Shown: piece after piece, positions 29,666 through 35,650 of the stretch
Layout: every line of letters begins with the position of its first letter
How positions within the stretch are numbered: the stretch's first letter is position 1
Origin: Sediminimonas sp.
GTDB taxonomy: Bacteria; Pseudomonadota; Alphaproteobacteria; Rhodobacterales; Rhodobacteraceae
NCBI RefSeq assembly: GCF_024637375.1
Contig: NZ_JAGXFK010000057.1
Location: forward strand, 1-35,650
Direction of reading: 5' to 3'
DNA: 35,650 bases
Translations under genes and position numbers: made by a program
The notes under the pieces: model-generated
What the model saw: only the letters and a program-made list of their open reading frames with translations
Database searches by the model: none
What the model was told of the DNA's origin: nothing

Positions 29666-29913
29666 CTGCGCAAGGCGACAACCGGAGCGACGGGCCGCGC
29701 ACGGGGCGGCTTTACCTGCTGCTGTACCCGTTCACCGCGCTGGCGGTGGCGATCAACCTGTTCATGCTGGGGTTGTTGTGGCAGGCGGTGGGGCTGCCGG
29801 CGCTGTCACCCGTCGCCGCGCTGTTGACGAGCATCCCGCTGGGGCTGCCAATCAACTGGTGGGTGACGAAATGGGTGCGCGGCCTGATCGACGAGGCCGA
29901 GGGGCGCCGCTGA
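29662..29913 (+). CDS. small two-helix membrane protein, last gene of the nir operon
   Basis: An 83-residue protein I cannot assign to a characterised family. A polar N-terminus (MTAQGDNRSDGPRTGR) is followed by two hydrophobic helices, LYLLLYPFTALAVAINLFML and ALSPVAALLTSIPLGLPINW. A basic and acidic tail (WVTKWVRGLIDEAEGRR) suits a cytoplasmic end. It is coupled to the CbiX-like gene by an ATGA overlap and so belongs to the nir operon. Its stop is 22 bases from the convergent DMT transporter gene. It might be one of the small Nnr-type proteins found near nir genes, but I cannot confirm that. Confidence 0.75.
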   Translation: MTAQGDNRSDGPRTGRLYLLLYPFTALAVAINLFMLGLLWQAVGLPALSPVAALLTSIPLGLPINWWVTKWVRGLIDEAEGRR

Positions 29914-29935
29914 CCCTTTGCCCGGTCCATGCGCC

Positions 29936-30865
29936 CTACCGCCCCGCCAGCGTGCGCAGGCGCGGCCAGAACAGTTCGACCAGCACGCAGCTTGTCACCA
30001 GCACGATCGCCAGCACCTGCAACGGCGTCGGGTAGGAGGCGAGGATCAGCACCGCCAGCACCGCCGCGATCACCGGCTTGAGGAAGAACAGGTACGAGGC
30101 GCGCGTGATGTCGGGCGCCGCCGACAGCCCGCCGAACCACATCAACTGCGTCACCGTGGTGTTCCACAGCGCCAGGATGACCAGGGACCACGCCGCCAGC
30201 GCCGGCTTGTCGACGATGCTGGCGGGGTTGACCCACTTGCCCCAGGCCGCGCCGACCAGCAGCCACAACCCGATGCCGCCGGTCATCATCGTCAGCGCGA
30301 TGATCTTCAGCCCCCCGTGGCGCGCCATCACCGGTTTGACCAGCACCGCGTAGAATGACCCCAACGCCGCGCAGCCCGTGGCCAGCAGAACGCCGGGCAG
30401 CGTGCCCACCCCGCCTGCCAGCGCGTCGAGCGCGCCATCGGTCAGCAGCACGGCAATGCCCAGCAAGGCCAGGATGCCGGTCGCGATCTTTACCGTGCCG
30501 GGATGCACGCCGTTGACCACCCAGTTGGCCAGCCCGACGAAGATCGGGATGGTGGTGGTGACGGTGGCCACCTGGATGACGGTGGCGTAATCCAGCGCCC
30601 AGTGGAAGAACAGGTAGGTGACGGTCACACCCATCAGCGACAGCCAGACGATATGCAGCCCCTCGCGCCGCAGAGGTGTTATCAGGTCGCGGCTGTCGCG
30701 ATGCATGAGCGCCCAGAGGATCAGCCCGAAACCGCCCAGCAAATAGCGCCAGACAGAGGTTTCCGGCCCACCGACGCCGCCCAGCTTGGCGAAGAACTCG
30801 GAACTCGCGTGCCCGGCCACGCCGATCAGAACCGCCGGGTAGGCCCATTTCTCGGGAATGTTCAT
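29936..30865 (-). CDS. DMT-family (EamA) transporter
   Basis: A 309-residue inner-membrane protein with ten predicted helices in two EamA repeats: YPAVLIGVAGHASSEFFAKL, VTVTYLFFHWALDYATVIQV, TTTIPIFVGLANWVV, then LLATGCAALGSFYAVLVKPV, WNTTVTQLMWFGGLSAAPDI and SYLFFLKPVIAAVLAVLILA. The family exports amino acids, nucleobases or other metabolites; the substrate is unknown. Its ATG overlaps the stop of the alpha/beta hydrolase (ATGA), so the two form an operon. It converges on the nir operon. Confidence 0.88.
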   Translation of the reverse strand: MNIPEKWAYPAVLIGVAGHASSEFFAKLGGVGGPETSVWRYLLGGFGLILWALMHRDSRDLITPLRREGLHIVWLSLMGVTVTYLFFHWALDYATVIQVATVTTTIPIFVGLANWVVNGVHPGTVKIATGILALLGIAVLLTDGALDALAGGVGTLPGVLLATGCAALGSFYAVLVKPVMARHGGLKIIALTMMTGGIGLWLLVGAAWGKWVNPASIVDKPALAAWSLVILALWNTTVTQLMWFGGLSAAPDITRASYLFFLKPVIAAVLAVLILASYPTPLQVLAIVLVTSCVLVELFWPRLRTLAGR

Positions 30866-31677
30866 GCGCCGGTCTCCGCGCCGAAGCGTGCCAGGCTGTC
30901 GGCCAGCCGTGCCGGGGCCTCCTGCGGCAGCAGGTGCCCGGCCTGGGCCCAGTCCTCGCGCCGCGCGTCGGGGAGTTGCGCATAAAGCCTGTCCACGATC
31001 TCGCGGTCGAGAAACACCCGGTCCTGCAAGCCGGTGATCACCAGCGTGGGCAGGGAAAGCGCGCTGTAATCGAGCGCCCAGTCGGTGTGCGCGGCATTGC
31101 GCATCAGGTTCATGTGCCCGTGTTCGGGTGGAAGCGGGGTGTAGTCACCATTGAGAAAGTTCTCGCGCGCCCGGGCGGCGAAATCGGCGTTCACCAGCAG
31201 CGGGAACAGCGCGTCCATGAACAGCCCCACACCGCCATGCGCAACGATGCGCGCCATGGCGTGGTTAACCCAGTCGATGCGCGGGCCGATCTCGCGCAGG
31301 GTGTTGAGCAGCACCAGCCCCTCGGCCTTTGCCCTGCCCAGCACCGCGCGCGCCGCGTAAAGCCCGCCGATGGACAGGCCCACCAGAATCGGCCGGGCGG
31401 GGCGCAATTCGGCCAGCAGCCGCCCCAGGTCGGAAACTATGACTGCGTCGGTCAACTCAAGCCCCGGATCGAAGGGCGAGTCGGCCTGACCGCGGAAATT
31501 CCAGCTCAACGTGCCGAAACCCGCCTCGCGCAGCGCCGGGGCGACGGCGGCCTCCCAGGCTTCGGTCGAGCCGGTGAGCGCGTTGACAAAAACGAAGGTC
31601 GGCGCCCCGTCGCGGGCGGGTGCATGGTGCAGGTAATAGAGCGCGTCACGATGGCTGAGCGTGAGGTGCATCGACAT
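30862..31677 (-). CDS. alpha/beta hydrolase
   Basis: A 271-residue cytoplasmic alpha/beta hydrolase. The nucleophile elbow is VGLSIGGLYAAR (Ser), the acid is in ITGLQDRVF (Asp), and the base is in AGHLLPQEAP (His). The oxyanion region FVFVNALTGSTEAWEA and the FRGQADSP motif resemble 3-oxoadipate enol-lactonase-like proteins. The substrate is unknown. The start at 31677 has GGAGG 5 bases upstream; ATG 31671 (two codons later) is equally possible. It is paired with the DMT transporter, which might export the product; that is inference. Confidence 0.85.
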   Translation of the reverse strand: MSMHLTLSHRDALYYLHHAPARDGAPTFVFVNALTGSTEAWEAAVAPALREAGFGTLSWNFRGQADSPFDPGLELTDAVIVSDLGRLLAELRPARPILVGLSIGGLYAARAVLGRAKAEGLVLLNTLREIGPRIDWVNHAMARIVAHGGVGLFMDALFPLLVNADFAARARENFLNGDYTPLPPEHGHMNLMRNAAHTDWALDYSALSLPTLVITGLQDRVFLDREIVDRLYAQLPDARREDWAQAGHLLPQEAPARLADSLARFGAETGA

Positions 31678-31809
31678 CTCCTCCTCCGGGCAGACCCCAC
31701 GGGCATGGCAATATCCGGCTTGATGGAGCCATGCGGGCCGACCCAAGTCCTTGCAGATCGACCACAGAACGGCGCAAGGCGCAAGGCCGATGGGCGCGGT
31801 AGCATCGGC

Positions 31810-32682
31810 TCAGCCGATGAGCGTGCACAGGTAGCGGCCGTAGTCGTTCTTTTCGAACTGGCTGGCCCGCTCGGACAGCGCCGCGGCGTCGATCCAGCCT
31901 TTGGCGAAGGCGATCTCGTCGGGGCTGCCGGTTTGCAGCCCCTGGCGGGTTTGCAGGGTGCGCACGAAATTTCCCGCGTCCAGAAGGCTGGCATGGGTGC
32001 CGGTATCGAGCCAGGCATAGCCGCGGCCCATGGTTTCGACGGTCAGCGTGCCCTCGGCCAGGTACATCTCCAGCAGCGCGGTGATTTCCAGCTCTTCGCG
32101 GCCCGAGGGAGTGACCCGCGCGGCCTTTTGCGGCGCCGTGCCGTCGAGGCAGTAAAGCCCGGTCACCGCGTAATGCGAGGGCGGGTTTTGCGGTTTCTCC
32201 ACGATCCCGCGCACGTTTCCGGTCGCGTCGAAATCGACCACGCCGTAGCGTTCCGGGTCGGCCACCCGGTAGCCGAAGACGGTGCCGCCTGCGTGGCGCG
32301 ACGTTGCCCTTGCCAGCATTTCGGGCAGGCCGTGACCGAAAAAGATGTTGTCGCCCAGCACCATCAGCGACGGTGCGCCGTCCAGAAACCCCTCGGCCAG
32401 CGTGTAGGCCTGCGCCAGCCCGTCGGGCGAGGGCTGGGTGATGTAGCCAAGCCGGATGCCCCACTGGCTGCCGTCGCCCAGCACGCGGCGGAACTGGTCG
32501 GCGTCCTCGGGCGTGGTGATGACGGCGATGTCGCGGATTCCGGCCAGCATCAGCACCGAAAGGGAATAATAGATCATCGGCTTGTCGTAGACCGGCAGAA
32601 GCTGTTTCGACACGCCGAGGGTTACGGGATAGAGCCGCGTGCCTGAGCCGCCGGCGAGGATGATGCCCTTGCGATCTGTCAT
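31810..32682 (-). CDS. rmlA: glucose-1-phosphate thymidylyltransferase RmlA
   Basis: A 290-residue enzyme that forms dTDP-glucose from glucose 1-phosphate and dTTP, the first step to dTDP-L-rhamnose. Motifs are KGIILAGGSGTRLYPVT, SKQLLPVYDKPMIYYSL, LMVLGDNIFFGHGL, VEKPQNPPSHYAVTGLY and GYAWLDTGTHASLLDA. It is the last gene of rmlCBDA, and its ATG overlaps the rmlD stop. The stop codon lies in the loop of a small hairpin (CATCGGC-tca-GCCGATG). Confidence 0.97.
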   Translation of the reverse strand: MTDRKGIILAGGSGTRLYPVTLGVSKQLLPVYDKPMIYYSLSVLMLAGIRDIAVITTPEDADQFRRVLGDGSQWGIRLGYITQPSPDGLAQAYTLAEGFLDGAPSLMVLGDNIFFGHGLPEMLARATSRHAGGTVFGYRVADPERYGVVDFDATGNVRGIVEKPQNPPSHYAVTGLYCLDGTAPQKAARVTPSGREELEITALLEMYLAEGTLTVETMGRGYAWLDTGTHASLLDAGNFVRTLQTRQGLQTGSPDEIAFAKGWIDAAALSERASQFEKNDYGRYLCTLIG

Positions 32683-33533
32683 GGCGTTCCTTTCAGTTCC
32701 TCTATGACCGCGTCGAGCGCGGCGCGCCAGTCGGGTTGCCCGAGGCCGAAAGCGGCCCGCGTCGCGGCACAGTCGAGCCGCGAGTTGAGCGGCCTGCGCG
32801 CCGGGGTGGGGTAATCGGCGGTGGAAATGCCGGTTATTGCCACGTCGCGCCCGGCCATGGCGAAGATCGCCTCGGCAAAGCCTTTCCAGCTCACGTCCGG
32901 CGCGCCGGAAAAGTGGTAGATACCGCTCTTGCCCGGATCGGCGCGCAGCGCCTCGGCGATGGCCAGGCAGGCGCGGGCGATATCGGCGGCGGGCGTCGGA
33001 CCGCCGATCTGGTCATCGACGATGTTCAGGGCGTTGCGGGCTTGCGACAGACGCAGCATGGTGCGCACGAAATTGCCCCCGTGCGCCGAGAACACCCACG
33101 AGGTGCGCACGATGGCATGAGTGCCGCCGGCCTGCGCGATGGCGCGTTCGCCGGCCAGCTTGGACCGGCCATAGGCATTGATGGGGGCGGGGATATCCTC
33201 GGGGCGCCACGGGGCTGCGCCGCCGCCGTCGAAGACGTAATCGGTCGAGACATGCACCAGCGGAATGCCCAAGCCTGCGCATTCACGCGCCATCGCGCCG
33301 GGGGCGTCGGCATTGATGGTGGTGGCCAGCGCCTCCTCCGTCTCGGCACGATCGACGTCCGTATAGGCGGCGGTGTTGATGACGGCGGCGGGGGCATGGG
33401 CGCGAATGGCCTCGGCGCAGGCTCCCGGGTCGCTCAGATCGGCCGCGTCGCGGCCCAGGAACACTGCCCCGGGGGTCGCACGGGCCAGTTCGGCGGTCAC
33501 CTGCCCGGTCTGTCCGAAAACCAGCAGGCTCAT
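32679..33533 (-). CDS. rmlD: dTDP-4-dehydrorhamnose reductase RmlD
   Basis: A 284-residue NADPH-dependent reductase that makes dTDP-L-rhamnose. Motifs are [43 protein letters not shown] and [12 protein letters not shown] (catalytic Tyr and Lys). The ATG at 33533 overlaps the rmlB stop (ATGA) and gives normal length; open frame upstream of it is within rmlB. It overlaps rmlA by 4 bases. Confidence 0.97.
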   Translation of the reverse strand: MSLLVFGQTGQVTAELARATPGAVFLGRDAADLSDPGACAEAIRAHAPAAVINTAAYTDVDRAETEEALATTINADAPGAMARECAGLGIPLVHVSTDYVFDGGGAAPWRPEDIPAPINAYGRSKLAGERAIAQAGGTHAIVRTSWVFSAHGGNFVRTMLRLSQARNALNIVDDQIGGPTPAADIARACLAIAEALRADPGKSGIYHFSGAPDVSWKGFAEAIFAMAGRDVAITGISTADYPTPARRPLNSRLDCAATRAAFGLGQPDWRAALDAVIEELKGTP

Positions 33534-34573
33534 GCCGACAGGCCCCGCCTTTGGCCCGCGCCGTTTGGATCGAGCAGCGGGCGCCACCAGCCTTCGTTGG
33601 CGAGATACCACTCGACGGTGCGCTCCAGCCCTTCCTCCAGCGTCACCGATGGCCGCCATCCCAGCTCGGCCCGGATGCGGCCCGGGTCGATGGCATAGCG
33701 GGCGTCGTGGCCGGGACGGTCGGCGACGAAGGTTATCAGGTCGGCGTACTGGCCCTCCGCGCGCGGGCGCTTGCCGTCGAGGATGGCGCAGAGCGCGCGC
33801 ACCAGTTCCAGGTTGCTGCGCTCGTTCTCGCCGCCGATATTGTAGCTGCGCCCCACAGCGCCCTGTTGCAGCACCCGCAGCAGCGCGTCGGCGTGATCCT
33901 CGACATATAGCCAGTCGCGCACGTTCGCGCCCTGCCCGTAGACCGGCAGTTGCCTGCCCGCCAACGCATTGAGGATCACCACCGGGATCAGCTTTTCGGG
34001 AAACTGGAACGGACCGTAATTGTTCGAGCAATTGGTCAGCACCGCCGGCAGGCCATAGGTGCGATGCCAGGCACGTACCAGGTGATCCGACGCCGCCTTG
34101 GAGGCCGAATAGGGGCTGCGCGGATCGTAGGGCGTGTCTTCGGTGAACTGCCCCTCGGGGCCGAGCGAGCCATAGACCTCGTCGGTCGAGATATGAAGGA
34201 AGCGGAACGTTTCGGGCCGCCCCTGCCCCACCCAATGGGCGCGCGCGGCTTCGAGCATGTTGTAGGTGCCGGTGATGTTGGTCTCAACAAAGGTGCCGGG
34301 GCCGTCGATGGAACGGTCGACATGGCTTTCGGCCGCCAGGTGCATGACCGCGTCGGGCGCATGCGTGGTAAAGATGCGGCTCAGCGCAGCACGGTCGCGG
34401 ATATCCGCATGCTCGAAAGCGTAAAAGGGGCTGTCGGCCACCGCCGCCACGTTCTCGGGCCGGCCGGCATAGGTCAGCGCATCGAGGTTGACCACCTCAT
34501 GCCCGCGCGCGATGGCCTGCCGCACCACCGCCGAGCCGATGAAGCCGCAGCCCCCGGTGACAAGCAGTTTCAT
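33530..34573 (-). CDS. rmlB: dTDP-glucose 4,6-dehydratase RmlB
   Basis: A 347-residue extended SDR enzyme that converts dTDP-glucose to dTDP-4-keto-6-deoxyglucose. NAD-binding motif [15 protein letters not shown] is followed by [24 protein letters not shown] (catalytic Thr-Asp-Glu) and [14 protein letters not shown] (Tyr-x3-Lys), then [21 protein letters not shown] 34573 overlaps the rmlC stop (ATGA). Confidence 0.97.
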   Translation of the reverse strand: MKLLVTGGCGFIGSAVVRQAIARGHEVVNLDALTYAGRPENVAAVADSPFYAFEHADIRDRAALSRIFTTHAPDAVMHLAAESHVDRSIDGPGTFVETNITGTYNMLEAARAHWVGQGRPETFRFLHISTDEVYGSLGPEGQFTEDTPYDPRSPYSASKAASDHLVRAWHRTYGLPAVLTNCSNNYGPFQFPEKLIPVVILNALAGRQLPVYGQGANVRDWLYVEDHADALLRVLQQGAVGRSYNIGGENERSNLELVRALCAILDGKRPRAEGQYADLITFVADRPGHDARYAIDPGRIRAELGWRPSVTLEEGLERTVEWYLANEGWWRPLLDPNGAGQRRGLSA

Positions 34574-35139
34574 GACGCGCGGCCCTCCCATGTGAAATAT
34601 GCCGGCAGGTCGCGCAGGCGCGGCGCCGCGGCGTCCTTGTCCGACAGCACCGGCGCGGCCTCAAGCCCCCAGTCAATGCCCAGATCGGGGTCGTCGTAGC
34701 GCACGGCGGCGTCGCAGTCGGGGGCATAGTAATCCGAGCACTTGTAGATGACCTCGGTATCGGGCGCGCGCGTCACGAAGCCGTGCAGGAACCCTTCGGG
34801 GATCAGCAATTGCCGGCCGTTGTCAAAACTCAGCTCGACCCCCACCCAGTGCCCGAAAGTGGGGCTGGCGTGGCGGATGTCGACGGCCACGTCGAAAAAG
34901 GCCCCGCGCCCGCAGCGCACCAGCTTGGCCTGCGCGTGGGGCGGGGCCTGGAAATGCAGCCCCCGCAATGTGCCCGCCTGCCGCGACAGCGAATGGTTGT
35001 CCTGCACGAAGTCGATGTCGATGCCGGCCGCGGCCATCCGCCGACGGTTCCAGCTCTCGGAAAAGAACCCCCGCGCATCCGCGACGCGCGCAGGCTCGAT
35101 GATCAGAACGCCCGTCAGGGCGGTTTCCTCGACCTTCAT
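34570..35139 (-). CDS. rmlC: dTDP-4-dehydrorhamnose 3,5-epimerase RmlC
   Basis: A 189-residue cupin-fold epimerase. Motifs are [34 protein letters not shown] (His base), [19 protein letters not shown] and [11 protein letters not shown]. It is the first gene of the rml operon, and the promoter should lie in the non-coding stretch upstream. GAGGGAA precedes the ATG. Confidence 0.96.
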   Translation of the reverse strand: MKVEETALTGVLIIEPARVADARGFFSESWNRRRMAAAGIDIDFVQDNHSLSRQAGTLRGLHFQAPPHAQAKLVRCGRGAFFDVAVDIRHASPTFGHWVGVELSFDNGRQLLIPEGFLHGFVTRAPDTEVIYKCSDYYAPDCDAAVRYDDPDLGIDWGLEAAPVLSDKDAAAPRLRDLPAYFTWEGRAS

Positions 35140-35534
35140 GCCGGGTTTCCCTCGATCCGTTGCTTGGCGGTCGCGATGCGGTGCGCGCGCATGATGCGTG
35201 CTGCGGCGCAGATCGGCAAGCCGGATCGCCGCCGCGGCGCACGCACCGGCAGCGCCGGCACGCGCCCTGATCGCGAATGCGCGCCATGCGAATCAATCTG
35301 CGCGCGCATCGTCCACGGGGCATGTCCAGACGCGGTTCCCGACGTGCCAGCGCGCCACCATCGGGTTTTTTCTGTTGTGTTTTCTGGTGGTGGTTGGGGT
35401 TGGTTTGGGTGTTTGTTTGTTTTTTTGCGTCTGACGTGGCCTGGGTACAACGACTGGGTCGGGATTGTCTTCGGCGGGCATTTTTCCGGTTCAATGGCGG
35501 TTTTTTTGCGCTAGTGTTCCGAGTCTGACGCTTC
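35140..35534. other. 395-base region without a recognisable gene, including a G/T tract
   Basis: The first part (35140-35360) is GC-rich, with no convincing gene, and presumably holds the rmlC promoter. From 35363 to 35429, 64 of 67 bases are G or T on the plus strand and A is absent. The T-rich, AT-richer composition continues to about 35510 and differs sharply from the rest of the window. An 11-base repeat GTTTTTTTGCG occurs at 35419-35429 and 35500-35510. Confidence 0.7.
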
Positions 35535-35650
35535 CTACCTATTTCCACGGATTTCATCGAGAGCGTCCAGCGCGCGACGTTCCCGGGTGAGGATATCTTC
35601 GGCGGTTTTGGTCCATTTGAAGGGCGTCGGCGTCGTGTTGTGCTGCGTCA
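35513..35650 (-). mobile_element. end of an IS630-family insertion sequence
   Basis: The transposase stop is followed within about 20 bases by CTAG (35511-35514). IS630 elements duplicate a TA target, so the element's end is probably near this TA, with terminal sequence TGTTCCGAGTCTGACG. The opposite end is outside the window, so the inverted repeat cannot be checked. Confidence 0.6.
35535..35648 (-). CDS. IS630-family transposase, C-terminal fragment cut off by window
   Basis: Read on the minus strand from 35648, the frame gives 37 residues beginning TQHNTTPTPFKWTKTAEDIL and ending DEIRGNR before TAG at 35535-35537. The HN-x3-PxPFxWTKTAxDIL pattern is the usual C-terminus of IS630-family transposases. 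The N-terminal part lies beyond the window, so whether the element is intact is unknown. Confidence 0.75.
   Translation of the reverse strand, partial: TQHNTTPTPFKWTKTAEDILTRERRALDALDEIRGNR

Noticed and set aside
35198..35528. Hydrophobic reading frames in the G/T tract
   Set aside because: The Phe/Val/Gly/Cys-rich translations result from the biased G/T composition; there is no ribosome-binding site or family resemblance.
35140..35534. Replication origin or CRISPR in the AT-richer stretch
   Set aside because: No iterons, DnaA-box cluster, regularly spaced repeats or rep gene can be seen; only one short 11-base repeat is present.

Overview
The window looks like chromosomal or chromid DNA of a high-GC marine-type alphaproteobacterium, most likely of the Rhodobacterales (Roseobacter/Paracoccus group). 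The basis is the GC-rich codon use, the class II DAHP synthase, the PAS_5 protein, the cd1-type denitrification genes in a Paracoccus-like order, and a palindromic intergenic repeat ending in GGAAAGATGAAG. No rRNA, tRNA, CRISPR array or replication gene was seen.

Layout. 1-4400 holds the end of a PAS protein, a class II DAHP synthase, a GlxA-type regulator and a periplasmic PQQ-type sugar dehydrogenase. 4619-9956 is a complete branched-chain amino acid type (HAAT) ABC transporter operon in the order binding protein, LivG, LivF, LivH, LivM. 10088-12637 is a copper-exporting P-type ATPase (copA, minus strand) behind a CueR-like operator and ending in a hairpin terminator. 12818-14082 is a Crp/Fnr regulator translationally coupled to a DUF4202 protein.

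The centre of the window is a respiratory nitrite and nitric oxide reduction island. norCBQDEF runs leftward (19598 to 14090). nirS, nirE, nirC, nirF, nirDL, nirG, nirH, nirJ, nirN, a CbiX-like chelatase and a small membrane protein run rightward (19875 to 29913). NirS reduces nitrite to NO and NorCB reduces NO to N2O. NorQ and NorD are the AAA+/VWA pair that matures NorCB. NirE, a possible CbiX-type chelatase, NirDLGH, NirJ, NirF, NirN and NirC supply and insert heme d1. Three FNR/NnrR-type boxes precede norC, nirS and nirE. Each is followed by a CAnnnT -10-like hexamer at exactly the same distance, so co-regulation by an NO- or oxygen-responsive Crp/Fnr protein, perhaps the one at 12818, is likely. 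No nosZ, nap or nar gene lies in the window.

The right end has a DMT exporter paired with an alpha/beta hydrolase (minus strand), a complete dTDP-L-rhamnose operon rmlCBDA (minus strand), then a strongly G/T-biased non-coding stretch and the 3' end of an IS630-family transposase running off the window.

The most notable observations are: a pair of intergenic palindromic repeats inserted in frame between the start codon and the signal peptide of nirF; the spread of the same repeat family to at least four sites, with a likely fifth degenerate copy in the nirS leader; the CbiX-like gene and the uncharacterised membrane protein as the last nir genes; and the DUF4202 gene coupled to the Crp/Fnr regulator.
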